The notes beneath the pieces are model-generated. The model was not told where the DNA came from and did no database searches. It saw only the letters and a program-made list of their open reading frames with translations. From Schaedlerella arabinosiphila (GTDB taxonomy: Bacteria; Bacillota; Clostridia; Lachnospirales; Lachnospiraceae), in the NCBI RefSeq assembly GCF_003885045.1, contig NZ_RHJS01000002.1:1054001-1118000 (forward strand): DNA of 64,000 nucleotides. Reading direction: 5' to 3'. Shown piece after piece: positions 8,689 through 17,686 of the stretch. The position numbers and the translations under genes were made by a program. The number at the start of each line of letters is the position of its first letter. Within the stretch, counting starts at the first letter, position 1.

Positions 8689-10111
8689 AATCAAACCCGT
8701 CAATGAGCGGGAGCTGGTGCTGGGAATCCTCATGGAAGTGACGGAGAAGGGGCAGTACAGCCACCTGGTCATTAGGGACGTCCTGGGAAAGTACCAGTAT
8801 CTGGATAAAAAGGAGCGGGCCTTTATCACAAGGGTGACGGAGGGCACGCTGGAGCACATGATCGAACTGGACTACATTTTAGACCAGTTTTCCAAAGTGA
8901 AAGTCAAAAAGATGAAGCCCGTGATCCGCAACATCCTGCGGAGCGCGGTCTATCAGCTCAAATACATGGATACGGTGCCGGATTCCGCCGTCTGCAACGA
9001 GGCGGTTAAGCTGGCCGTGAAAAAAGGCTTTTCGGGGCTGCGGGGATTTGTCAACGGCGTCCTGCGGAGCACATCCGCAGGGCTTGGACAGGTGCGGTAC
9101 CCGTCAGACCCTGTGGAAGGGCTCTCCGTCCGGTATTCCATGCCTGTGTGGATTTTAAAGCTTTGGCTGCAGAGCTATGACAGGCAGACGGTGGAAACCA
9201 TGCTGGAGGAGTTTCAGAAGGAGAAGCCCTTGACCGTCCGTGTCCGGCCCTCTCTTGAGAACATCGGGGAGGGCGGCGGACGGCCTCCCAGAGGGACGGG
9301 GGCAGAAGCGGTGTGGCCGGAAGTCTTAAAACTGCAGAAAGAGCTGGAAGGGGAGGGAATCCGCCTGGAACCCCATCCCTATCTGCCCTATGCCTGCTAT
9401 CTCTCAGGCCAGGATTATCTGGGGGATCTGCAGAGTTTCAGGGAGGGGCGTTTTTCCGTACAGGATGTAAGCTCCATGCTGGTCTGCGAGATGGCGGCGC
9501 CGAAGCCCGGGGACGTGGTCATCGATGTCTGCGCCGCGCCCGGAGGAAAGGCCGTTCACATGGCGGAAATGCTCCGGGGTACGGGATCTGTGGAGGCCCG
9601 GGATCTGACCGCTTATAAAACAGGGCTGATCCAGGAGAACATTGATCGGTCCGGGCTGTCCAACATACAGGCCCGGCAGATGGACGCCAGGGTTTTGGAC
9701 GCCGCTTCTGCTGAAAAGGCGGATATTGTGATCGCGGACCTGCCCTGTTCCGGGCTGGGTGTTTTGGGGAAGAAAACAGACCTGAAATACAACGTCACAG
9801 AAGAAAGCCTGGAGAGCCTGGTGAAGCTTCAGAGAGAGATCCTGACAGCGGCGAAGGCTTATGTCAGGCCCGGAGGGAAGCTTGTCTACAGCACCTGCAC
9901 GATAAACCCGTCGGAAAATCTGGAAAACGTACACTGGTTTCTGGAACAGAATCCGGAATTTGCGCTTCGGGATATCCGGGAAAGCCTCTGCGAAGAGCTA
10001 AAGGGGGATGTGCAGGAAAAGGGATGTCTGCAGCTTTTGCCGGGAATCCATAAAAGCGACGGCTTTTTTCTGGCATGTATGGAGAAAGGGCTGCCGCAAA
10101 GATCAAATTAA
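8681..10111 (+). CDS. rsmB: 16S rRNA (cytosine-967-C5)-methyltransferase
   Basis: SAM-dependent rRNA methyltransferase. An N-terminal NusB-like RNA-binding domain (about residues 5-135) is followed by the catalytic domain with SAM loop CAAPGGKAVHMAEM, the catalytic-Cys motif DLPCSGLGVLGKK and the second Cys motif STCTINPSEN. At 476 residues it is slightly long; a Gly/Pro-rich stretch around residue 195 (EGGGRPPRGTGAE) looks like a local insertion in the linker. Start overlaps the upstream peptidase gene. Confidence 0.95.
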   Translation: MTKIKPVNERELVLGILMEVTEKGQYSHLVIRDVLGKYQYLDKKERAFITRVTEGTLEHMIELDYILDQFSKVKVKKMKPVIRNILRSAVYQLKYMDTVPDSAVCNEAVKLAVKKGFSGLRGFVNGVLRSTSAGLGQVRYPSDPVEGLSVRYSMPVWILKLWLQSYDRQTVETMLEEFQKEKPLTVRVRPSLENIGEGGGRPPRGTGAEAVWPEVLKLQKELEGEGIRLEPHPYLPYACYLSGQDYLGDLQSFREGRFSVQDVSSMLVCEMAAPKPGDVVIDVCAAPGGKAVHMAEMLRGTGSVEARDLTAYKTGLIQENIDRSGLSNIQARQMDARVLDAASAEKADIVIADLPCSGLGVLGKKTDLKYNVTEESLESLVKLQREILTAAKAYVRPGGKLVYSTCTINPSENLENVHWFLEQNPEFALRDIRESLCEELKGDVQEKGCLQLLPGIHKSDGFFLACMEKGLPQRSN

Positions 10112-10129
10112 GGAAGAAAAACAGGAAAC

Positions 10130-11182
10130 ATGAAAAAGGATATCTGTGCATATACATATGAACAATTGCAGGCAGAGATACAAGCCATGGGGGAACAAAA
10201 ATTCAGGGCAAAGCAGATCTATGAATGGCTGCATGTCCGACTGGCGGAGGATTTTTCGGAGATGACGAACCTCTCCAGGGAGCTCCGCGCCAGGCTGGCG
10301 GAGGCGTATGAGATCCTTCCCGTGGTTTTGCTGGAAAAGCGGGAATCCAGGCTGGACGGGACCTGCAAGTGCCTTTTCCGGCTCTGGGACGGTAATGTGG
10401 TGGAGAGCGTATGGATGCGCTACAGTTACGGCAATTCCGTGTGTATCTCTTCCCAGGCCGGCTGCCGGATGGGTTGCCGCTTCTGCGCTTCGGGCATCGG
10501 CGGCCTGGAACGGAGCCTCTCCCCCTCGGAGATGCTCGGACAGGTCTACCGGCTCCAGAGGATCATGGGGGAGAGGGTCTCCAACGTGGTCGTCATGGGA
10601 ACCGGGGAGCCGCTGGACAATTACGGCAATCTTCTGACGTTTCTTCACATATTGACCGGGGAACACGGATTACATATCAGCCAGCGCAGCGTCACGGTGT
10701 CCACCTGCGGGATCGTTCCCAGGATTTACGATCTGGCCGGGGAGCACCTCCAGATCACGCTGGCCATCTCCCTCCACGGTGCCACCCAGGAGAAAAGGAA
10801 GGAATTGATGCCTGTGGCAAACGCGTACGGCCTGGAAGATCTGCTCTCGGCCTGCGACGCGTATTTTGCGGAAACTGGACGGCGGATCACATTCGAGTAC
10901 AGCCTCATCCGCGGGGTCAACGATACAGAGGATGACGCCCGGGAACTGATTCGGATTCTGGGCCCCAGAAATTGCCATTTGAACCTGATCCCCGTAAATG
11001 CGGTAAAAGAATATAATCTGAAGCAGCCTGACAGGAAAAATGCACAGAATTTCAAAAATAAACTTGAAAAATATGGGATAAATGTTACACTAAGAAGAGA
11101 AATGGGCGCGGACATCGACGGTGCCTGCGGCCAGCTCAGAAGAAGTTATGTACAGACACGGATAGAGGAGGCAGAGATATGA
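10130..11182 (+). CDS. rlmN: 23S rRNA (adenine-2503-C2)-methyltransferase (dual specificity)
   Basis: Radical SAM enzyme methylating A2503 of 23S rRNA (and some tRNAs in this family). Shows the Cx3Cx2C iron-sulfur motif in CRMGCRFCASG, the MGTGEPLDNYGN motif, and the C-terminal conserved Cys in GACGQLRRS. A Cfr-type resistance enzyme is less likely given context and overall sequence. Length 350 is standard; GGAAAC precedes the ATG. Overlaps the next gene by 4 bases (ATGA). Confidence 0.95.
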   Translation: MKKDICAYTYEQLQAEIQAMGEQKFRAKQIYEWLHVRLAEDFSEMTNLSRELRARLAEAYEILPVVLLEKRESRLDGTCKCLFRLWDGNVVESVWMRYSYGNSVCISSQAGCRMGCRFCASGIGGLERSLSPSEMLGQVYRLQRIMGERVSNVVVMGTGEPLDNYGNLLTFLHILTGEHGLHISQRSVTVSTCGIVPRIYDLAGEHLQITLAISLHGATQEKRKELMPVANAYGLEDLLSACDAYFAETGRRITFEYSLIRGVNDTEDDARELIRILGPRNCHLNLIPVNAVKEYNLKQPDRKNAQNFKNKLEKYGINVTLRREMGADIDGACGQLRRSYVQTRIEEAEI

Positions 11183-11922
11183 GGACATTTTCAATCACTG
11201 ATGTAGGGATGGTAAGACAGGTGAATCAGGACTATGTCTATACAACCGACAATCCGCTGGGCCCTCTTCCGAATCTGTTTGTGGTGGCGGATGGAATGGG
11301 AGGCCATCAAGCCGGAGATTACGCCTCAAAGTATACGGTAGAGGTGCTGAAAAGGGAACTGGGACAGAGCCGGGAAGAAGATGTGGAAAAGGCTCTCGTC
11401 TCCGCGATCAAAAAGGCAAATCAGGAGATCATCAAAAAGGCGTCCCAGGACCCCCATCTCAAGGGAATGGGAACGACGGTCGTGGTGGCGACGATCGTCC
11501 GGCAGATGATGTATTTTGCAAATGTAGGTGACAGCCGGCTGTATCTCATCAACCAGGGCATCACCCAGCTTACGAAGGACCACTCTCTGGTGGAAGAAAT
11601 GGTACGTCTCGGCGGTATCAAGCCGGAGGAGGCGAAGCACCATCCGGATAAAAATATCATTACCCGCGCGATCGGGGCAAAGGATACGGTAGATGTGGAT
11701 TTTTACGAGCATCGTCTGAAAAAAGGGGACATCATACTGATGTGCACGGACGGACTCAGCAATATGGTGGAGGACGAGGAGCTGTTCCATATTGTGCAGG
11801 GGGGACGGGATATCGTGGAAGCAGGCACATCCCTTGTGGCGGCGGCAAAAGAAAACGGTGGTACCGACAATATTGGAGTCGTGCTGACGGAACCGTTTAC
11901 GGATGAGGTGACTATATGTTGA
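11179..11922 (+). CDS. prpC: PP2C-family Ser/Thr protein phosphatase (PrpC/Stp)
   Basis: Metal-dependent PP2C phosphatase that reverses phosphorylation by the adjacent PASTA kinase. Conserved Asp motifs: VVADGMGGHQAGD, GDSRLYL, CTDGLSN and GGTDNIGVVL, which together bind the metal pair. 247 residues, cytoplasmic. It overlaps rlmN by 4 bases and the kinase by 7 bases, so phosphatase and kinase are translationally linked, the usual arrangement in Firmicutes. Confidence 0.95.
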   Translation: MRTFSITDVGMVRQVNQDYVYTTDNPLGPLPNLFVVADGMGGHQAGDYASKYTVEVLKRELGQSREEDVEKALVSAIKKANQEIIKKASQDPHLKGMGTTVVVATIVRQMMYFANVGDSRLYLINQGITQLTKDHSLVEEMVRLGGIKPEEAKHHPDKNIITRAIGAKDTVDVDFYEHRLKKGDIILMCTDGLSNMVEDEELFHIVQGGRDIVEAGTSLVAAAKENGGTDNIGVVLTEPFTDEVTIC

Positions 11923-13970
11923 AGGAAGGAATATTTTTAGGAAAACGCTATGAGATTCTTGAGCGGGTAGGCTCAGGGGGTATGGCGGATGTTTATAAAG
12001 GGAAGGATCATAAGCTGAACCGGTATGTGGCGGTGAAGGTGCTCAAGAGCGATTACCGCTCGGACGAGATCTTTATCCAGAAGTTCTTAAGCGAAGCCCA
12101 GGCGGCGGCCGGCCTGATGCATCCCAATGTGGTCAATGTATACGATGTGGGACAGGATCGGGGCCTGTACTATATGGTCATGGAGCTGGTGGAAGGCATC
12201 ACGCTGAAGGACTATATCGAGAAAAAGGGACAGCTTTCGGCAAATGAGACCATCAGCATTTCCATCCAGATGGCGACCGGAATCCAGGCGGCCCACGACC
12301 AGCATATTATCCACCGGGATATCAAGCCCCAGAATATTATCATTTCCATAGACGGCAAAGTGAAGGTGACGGATTTCGGCATTGCGAGGGCCACCACCTC
12401 AACCCAGACCATCAGCACCAACGTGATGGGCTCGGTGCACTATACTTCGCCGGAGCACGCCAAGGGCGGCAATGTGGATGAGAAGAGCGACATCTATTCC
12501 GCCGGGATCACCATGTATGAGATGATCACCGGACATGTGCCCTTTGACGGGGATTCCACGGTATCCGTGGCGATCAAGCACCTGCAGGAGGAGATCCCTT
12601 CCCCTGTGAAGGAGGTGCCGGAGATCCCCTACAGCCTGGAATGCATCATTTTAAAATGTACGCAAAAGAATGCGGAACGCCGGTATCAGAACTGCCAGGA
12701 GCTGATCATGGACTTGAAGCGTTCCTTGGTAGACCCGGAAGGGGATTTTGTGAATAACCCGGAATATATACCTGGAGGTGATGAGACGATCATGATGTCA
12801 GATGAAGACAAGAGACGAATCCAGAACAGGAATAATTACCAGCAGGATTACTACGAGGAAGAAGAGGACTATGGCGGCGGTTACGGGGATGACGGCTACG
12901 GCGACGACGAGTACGACGATTACGAGGACGACTATGAGCGCAGCCGCGGAAACGGCGACGGCAGCGGTTCGGTGGTCGGCACGGTTCTGAAGGTGGTGGT
13001 GACGCTGGCAATCATTGTCATTGCGGCGGTCATTATCTTTATGGTTGTAAAGTCCGAGGGATTTTTTGACAAAATGTCCATAGACAGCCCCATCAAGGAG
13101 GAGGAAGAGACGAAGCAGGTCAGCGTGCCCTATCTGATCGGTCTGACGGAGGACGAGGCAAAGGATGCGCTTTCCAAGGAGGGGCTTGGGTATGGCGTAT
13201 CAGAAAGAGTACAGTCCGATGAATTTGAGCGGGGACAGATTATCAGCCAGAGTCCGGAAGCGGATCAGAAGGTGGACGTCAATACGGAGATTTTAGTTTC
13301 GGTCAGCATCGGCAAGGCAATTGAGAAGAAAAAGGTGCCGGAGGTGGCCGGACAGGATGAGGCGGCTGCCAAGAATATGATGGCCAACAGCGGCTTTGTG
13401 GTGGAAGTGGAACAGCGGGAAGACGACAATGTTCCGGCAGGAAAGGTGATTACCACAGCGCCCGCAGGCGGCGTCGAGGTGGTAGAAGGCACGAAGATCA
13501 TCCTCTATGTCAGCAAGGGTTCCAACAAAGTGACGGTGCCGTCCCTGAAAGACATGACCAAGGAGCAGGCAGCCAACTTGCTCGCGAGTATGGAGCTTAC
13601 AGGAAGCGTATCCGGGGAAGAGTTCAGCGACGATGTGGAAGAGGGCAAGATCATCAGCCAGAGCCCTGCAGCCGGGGAGAAAGTGCCCAAGAATACGCCG
13701 ATCACATATGTGGTGAGCAAAGGGAAGGAAGATAAGGACGACGACAAAGACAAAGATCCCGACCGTCCGGGATATCCGGGCAGCAGCGGCGGCGACATGC
13801 CGAATGTCAAAGGCATGGAGGCCGGATACGCAATAAGCATACTGGACAGCTACGGATATCCGGCAAGCATAATCGACTATGAAACCAACAGTACGATGAT
13901 CTCCGGTTATGTCATTTCACAGACCTTATATGATGACGGAACGGTGGGGCTGGTGGTCAGCCAGAATTAA
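11916..13970 (+). CDS. prkC: PASTA-domain Ser/Thr kinase (PrkC/Stk1/PknB type)
   Basis: Membrane kinase that senses cell-wall fragments or lipid II and phosphorylates cell-division and metabolic targets. N-terminal kinase domain (about 10-270) with GSGGM loop, HRDIKPQN catalytic loop and DFG; a juxtamembrane region that is unusually acidic and Tyr/Gly-rich (about 305-345, many D, E, Y); one membrane helix (about 352-374); then three full PASTA repeats and a shorter fourth one at the C-terminus beginning MPNVKGMEAG. A D/K-rich linker separates PASTA 3 and 4. 684 residues. Confidence 0.95.
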   Translation: MLKEGIFLGKRYEILERVGSGGMADVYKGKDHKLNRYVAVKVLKSDYRSDEIFIQKFLSEAQAAAGLMHPNVVNVYDVGQDRGLYYMVMELVEGITLKDYIEKKGQLSANETISISIQMATGIQAAHDQHIIHRDIKPQNIIISIDGKVKVTDFGIARATTSTQTISTNVMGSVHYTSPEHAKGGNVDEKSDIYSAGITMYEMITGHVPFDGDSTVSVAIKHLQEEIPSPVKEVPEIPYSLECIILKCTQKNAERRYQNCQELIMDLKRSLVDPEGDFVNNPEYIPGGDETIMMSDEDKRRIQNRNNYQQDYYEEEEDYGGGYGDDGYGDDEYDDYEDDYERSRGNGDGSGSVVGTVLKVVVTLAIIVIAAVIIFMVVKSEGFFDKMSIDSPIKEEEETKQVSVPYLIGLTEDEAKDALSKEGLGYGVSERVQSDEFERGQIISQSPEADQKVDVNTEILVSVSIGKAIEKKKVPEVAGQDEAAAKNMMANSGFVVEVEQREDDNVPAGKVITTAPAGGVEVVEGTKIILYVSKGSNKVTVPSLKDMTKEQAANLLASMELTGSVSGEEFSDDVEEGKIISQSPAAGEKVPKNTPITYVVSKGKEDKDDDKDKDPDRPGYPGSSGGDMPNVKGMEAGYAISILDSYGYPASIIDYETNSTMISGYVISQTLYDDGTVGLVVSQN

Positions 13971-13983
13971 AATCAAAAAGAAG

Positions 13984-14020
13984 TGTTCCGGAGATGCTGC
14001 ACCAGAGCATTTCCGGAACA
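13984..14020. repeat. Palindromic element, TTCCGGA family (copy 1)
   Basis: A stem-loop reading TGTTCCGG-A-GATGCT on the left and AG-A-GCAT-TTCCGGAACA on the right, between prkC and rsgA. It has no U-tract, so it is not a standard terminator. A related sequence occurs at 32451-32491, suggesting a dispersed REP-like element. Confidence 0.6.
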
Positions 14021-14047
14021 TGGATTTGCAGAGACGAAAGGACTTGA

Positions 14048-14926
14048 ATGAAAGGAAAGATCGTGAAAGGGATTGCCGGATTCTACTACGTTAACGTGGC
14101 AGAATCCGGCCTTTATGAGTGTAAGGCAAAAGGGATCTTCCGAAAGGAAAAGATCAAGCCCCTGGTCGGAGACGAGGTGGAGATCGAGATATTGGACGAA
14201 ACAGCGGGGACGGGCAATCTGGAACGTATCCTGCCCAGGAAAAATGAACTGATCCGGCCTGCCGTGGCGAACATCGACCAGGCACTGGTCATTTTTGCCG
14301 TCACCGATCCAAAGCCCCATTTTCATCTGCTGGATCGGTTTCTGGTCATGATGGAGAGGAAAGAGATCCCGGTGGTGCTTTGCTTTAACAAGAAGGACAT
14401 TGCGAAGCCCAGGGAAGCCGCGGCGCTTGGGGAGATCTACAAAGCCTGCGGTTATCCGGTGATTTTGACCAGCGCCCTGACGATGGAGAACCTGGAGGGC
14501 ATCCGGGAGGCGCTGCGGGGAAAGACGACGGCGGTCGCCGGCCCTTCCGGGGTGGGAAAATCCTCCCTGATCAACCTGCTGCAGCCGGAAGCACGGATGG
14601 AGACAGGCAGCATCAGCCGGAAGATCGCCAGGGGAAAGCATACCACCCGGCATTCGGAGCTGATCTATATCGAAGAGGGTTCTTACATCATGGACACGCC
14701 GGGGTTCAGTTCCCTGTATGTCAATGACTTTGGCGAGGAAGACCTGAAAATGTATTTTCGGGAATTTGTGCCCTTTGAAGGGCGCTGCAGGTTCAACGGA
14801 TGCAGCCATGTCCATGAACCGGGATGCGCGGTGAAGGCGGCTGTGGAGGACGGGCAGATTCACAGAAGCCGGTATGAGAATTATCTGGAAATGTACCGGG
14901 AGCTGAAGGAAAAGAAGAAATATTAG
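14048..14926 (+). CDS. rsgA: Ribosome small subunit-dependent GTPase A
   Basis: GTPase that checks late 30S subunit maturation. It is circularly permuted: the G4 motif NKKD precedes P-loop GPSGVGKSSLIN and then G3 DTPGFSS. An N-terminal OB fold (about 1-70) and a C-terminal zinc-binding region (CRFNGCSHVHEPGC) complete the family architecture. 292 residues. The ATG at 14048 is a reasonable start. It follows prkC in the conserved order seen in many Firmicutes. Confidence 0.95.
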   Translation: MKGKIVKGIAGFYYVNVAESGLYECKAKGIFRKEKIKPLVGDEVEIEILDETAGTGNLERILPRKNELIRPAVANIDQALVIFAVTDPKPHFHLLDRFLVMMERKEIPVVLCFNKKDIAKPREAAALGEIYKACGYPVILTSALTMENLEGIREALRGKTTAVAGPSGVGKSSLINLLQPEARMETGSISRKIARGKHTTRHSELIYIEEGSYIMDTPGFSSLYVNDFGEEDLKMYFREFVPFEGRCRFNGCSHVHEPGCAVKAAVEDGQIHRSRYENYLEMYRELKEKKKY

Positions 14927-14938
14927 AAGGAGTTTGAG

Positions 14939-15610
14939 ATGAAAAGAATTTTGGCTCCGTCGATCTTATCGGCGGATTTTAAGGTGTTGGGAGAGCAGAT
15001 GCAGCTTTGTGCGGACGGAGGAGCCGAATATCTGCATTTTGATGTGATGGACGGGATGTTCGTGCCGAATATCTCGTTTGGGATTCCGGTGCTGGAATGT
15101 GTGAAGGGATTCGCAGGGATGGTGATGGATGTGCATCTCATGATCCAGGACCCCATCCGTTATGTGGACAAGTTCTGCGACGCCGGGGCGGATATTGTGA
15201 ATGTCCACTATGAAGCCTGCGGCGATCTTCAGGCCGTCCTGGACAAGATCCACGGCCGGGGACGGAAAGCGGGGATCACGATTAAGCCCGCCACGCCGGT
15301 GGAGGTGCTTGTGCCGTATCTGGACCAGGCAGAGCTGTTCCTCATCATGTCGGTGGAGCCGGGGCTGGGGGGACAGGCGTTTATCCCCTCTTCGCTGGAT
15401 AAGATCCGAACGCTTCGGGCGCTTTTGGAGAAACGGGGGCTTCATGCAGATCTGGAGGTGGACGGCGGAGTATACCACAGCAATGTCCGGGAAGTCCTGG
15501 ATGCGGGAGCCAATGTGATCGTGTCCGGATCGTCCGTATTCCGGGGGGATATTCTGGAAAATGTTTCAGGCTTTATGGAGATCTTTAAAGAGTATACCCA
15601 GGATTCCTGA
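14939..15610 (+). CDS. rpe: Ribulose-phosphate 3-epimerase
   Basis: TIM-barrel enzyme interconverting ribulose-5-P and xylulose-5-P in the pentose phosphate pathway. Motifs: LAPSILSADF, LHFDVMDGMFVPN (metal ligands), DVHLMIQDP, MSVEPGLGGQ and DGGV. 223 residues, complete. GGAG lies about 8 bases before the ATG. In this block it lies between rsgA and thiN, which is the standard order. Confidence 0.96.
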   Translation: MKRILAPSILSADFKVLGEQMQLCADGGAEYLHFDVMDGMFVPNISFGIPVLECVKGFAGMVMDVHLMIQDPIRYVDKFCDAGADIVNVHYEACGDLQAVLDKIHGRGRKAGITIKPATPVEVLVPYLDQAELFLIMSVEPGLGGQAFIPSSLDKIRTLRALLEKRGLHADLEVDGGVYHSNVREVLDAGANVIVSGSSVFRGDILENVSGFMEIFKEYTQDS

Positions 15611-15620
15611 CATGGATGCA

Positions 15621-15730
15621 CGGCCGTTTCATGAGGTATGCCCAAGGGCACCCCATCATGGCCATTCGGCCGTTTTTATGAGGTATACCCAAGGGCACCC
15701 CATTATGGCCATTCGGCCGTTTTAAGAGGT
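15621..15730. repeat. Tandem 46/47-bp repeat (family A) in front of thiN
   Basis: Two and a half units: unit 1 at 15621-15666, unit 2 at 15667-15713, and a partial third unit from 15714. Each starts CGGCCGTTT and contains GAGGTAT(A/G)CCCAAGGGCACC and ATGGCCATT. A 29-nt stretch of unit 2 (15684-15712) recurs exactly, inverted, at 47360-47388, and 18 nt of it recur at 54923-54940. The partial third unit appears to supply the AAGAGGT ribosome binding site of thiN. Confidence 0.85.
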
Positions 15731-15737
15731 ATGAAGT

Positions 15738-16406
15738 ATGAATAAGCGTACAGTGATTGTCAGCGGAGGACTGCTGGAGGAAGCGTTTGTATTGGATGTT
15801 TTGAAAAGTGAAGAGACAGAATTTATTGTAGCGGCAGACCGCGGCCTGGCATTCCTGTATGAGCATCAGATCCTTCCGGATTATATTGTGGGGGATTTTG
15901 ACAGCACGCCGGAGGAGGTCCTATCCTATTACCGCAGGGAGACGAAGATCCCCATTCGGAAGTTTAATCCGGTGAAGGACGCTTCAGATACGGAGATTGC
16001 GCTGCGGCTCTGCCTGGAGCTGGGCAGGGGGAATGTGGTGATCCTGGGGGCAACCGGAAACCGGGCGGATCACCTCTGGGCCAATGTGCAGACATTGAAG
16101 ATCGCAATGGATGCGGGAGTGAAGGCGCGGATTTTGGACTGCTGCAACCAGATCCGCCTGCTGAACCATGCCGTTACCCTACACAGGGAAGATGCCTTCG
16201 GGCCCTATTTTTCGGTGTTTCCGCTGGCCGGGGCGGTAGAGGATTTTAACATCAGCGGGGCGAAGTATCCGCTGCGCCACCATCTGCTCACACCCTACGA
16301 CAGCCTGTGCGTCAGCAATGAATTTGCGGAGGATGAGGTGGAGATCTCTTTTCCGAAAGGGGAAGTGATTTTGATGGAGACAAGGGATACAAAACAAGAA
16401 TTATAA
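15738..16406 (+). CDS. thiN: Thiamine diphosphokinase
   Basis: Transfers pyrophosphate from ATP to thiamine to make thiamine diphosphate. N-terminal catalytic domain shows VAADRGLAFLYEHQILPDYIVGDFDS, and LGATGNRADHLWAN; the C-terminal thiamine-binding beta domain covers about 140-222. 222 residues is standard. The start codon follows GAGGT from the last partial copy of the upstream tandem repeat (8 bases spacing). Confidence 0.93.
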   Translation: MNKRTVIVSGGLLEEAFVLDVLKSEETEFIVAADRGLAFLYEHQILPDYIVGDFDSTPEEVLSYYRRETKIPIRKFNPVKDASDTEIALRLCLELGRGNVVILGATGNRADHLWANVQTLKIAMDAGVKARILDCCNQIRLLNHAVTLHREDAFGPYFSVFPLAGAVEDFNISGAKYPLRHHLLTPYDSLCVSNEFAEDEVEISFPKGEVILMETRDTKQEL

Positions 16407-16449
16407 AGAATGCCGTTTTTAAAGCATTTCAAGGAGGTATTTACAAAAT

Positions 16450-17547
16450 ATGAAACTAGGTATTGTGGGCTTGCCCAATGTAGGAAAAAGTACGTTATTT
16501 AACTCACTGACCAAGGCAGGAGCGGAGTCGGCCAATTATCCGTTCTGTACCATCGACCCCAACGTGGGCGTGGTGACTGTGCCGGACGAACGGCTCAACG
16601 TCCTGGGGGAGATGTACCATACCAAAAAGATCGTGCCTGCAGTCATCGAATTTGTGGATATTGCAGGTCTGGTGAAGGGCGCTTCCAAGGGGGAGGGCTT
16701 AGGGAACCAGTTTCTGGCCAATATCCGGGAGGTGGACGCCATTGTCCATGTAGTCCGCTGTTTTGAGGACAGCAACATTGTCCATGTGGACGGTTCCATC
16801 AATCCGCTGCGGGACATCGAGACCATCAACCTGGAGCTGATCTTTTCCGATCTGGAAATCCTGGAGCGGAGGATCGCCAAGACCACCAAGATGTCGAGAA
16901 ATGACAAGACGGCCGCGAAAGAACTGGAATTTTTGAACCGGGTCAGGGCGCATCTGGAAGAGAGCAAGCTGGCAAAGACATTTCAGGCGGAAAATGAGGA
17001 CGAGGAAGGCTGGCTTGCGGAGTACAATCTGCTGACCGCGAAGCCGGTGATCTTTGCAGCCAATGTATCCGAGGACGACCTGCCGGACGACGGCGCATCC
17101 AACGAAGGCGTCCGGGCCGTGCGGGAGTACGCAGAGCAGGAGGACTGCCGGGTATTCGTAGTCTGCGCGCAGATCGAGCAGGAGATCGCGGAGCTGGACG
17201 ACGAAGAAAAGAAAATGTTTTTGGAAGATTTAGGTTTAGAAGAGTCCGGATTGGAAAAACTAATAAAAGCAAGCTACAGCCTGCTGGGCCTGATCAGCTA
17301 TCTGACGGCGGGAGAGCCGGAGGTGCGGGCATGGACCATCAAAACAGGGACCAAGGCGCCCCAGGCGGCGGGAAAGATCCACTCAGACTTCGAACGGGGC
17401 TTTATCCGCGCGGAGATCGTGAGCTACGACGACCTGATGGCCTGCGGGACGCACGCGGCGGCCAAGGAGAAGGGACTGGTCAGGCTGGAAGGCAAGGAAT
17501 ATGTGGTACAGGACGGAGATATCATTTTGTTCCGATTTAATGTATAA
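16450..17547 (+). CDS. ychF: Redox-regulated ATPase YchF (OLA1 family)
   Basis: Obg-related P-loop NTPase that prefers ATP, associated with ribosomes and stress responses. P-loop [14 protein letters not shown], switch [19 protein letters not shown]4-like region AANVSEDDL in place of NKxD, coiled-coil insertion (about 130-200), and C-terminal TGS domain (about 280-365). 365 residues, complete. AAGGAGGT precedes the ATG by about 10 bases. Confidence 0.95.
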   Translation: MKLGIVGLPNVGKSTLFNSLTKAGAESANYPFCTIDPNVGVVTVPDERLNVLGEMYHTKKIVPAVIEFVDIAGLVKGASKGEGLGNQFLANIREVDAIVHVVRCFEDSNIVHVDGSINPLRDIETINLELIFSDLEILERRIAKTTKMSRNDKTAAKELEFLNRVRAHLEESKLAKTFQAENEDEEGWLAEYNLLTAKPVIFAANVSEDDLPDDGASNEGVRAVREYAEQEDCRVFVVCAQIEQEIAELDDEEKKMFLEDLGLEESGLEKLIKASYSLLGLISYLTAGEPEVRAWTIKTGTKAPQAAGKIHSDFERGFIRAEIVSYDDLMACGTHAAAKEKGLVRLEGKEYVVQDGDIILFRFNV

Positions 17548-17686
17548 TCCTGAATGCGCAAAGGCCGGCATGAGGGTATGGAGGTTTGGTGCATCACCAA
17601 AATGGGCGTCGGCGGGAACAACCAGCCTTTGCCGGAGGCGGCATGGCCGCCGTAGAGATACCGAACCTGGAAGGAGTGTGTAGAAT

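Noticed and set aside
15621..15730. CRISPR array
   Set aside because: Only two and a half units with no variable spacers; units are contiguous.
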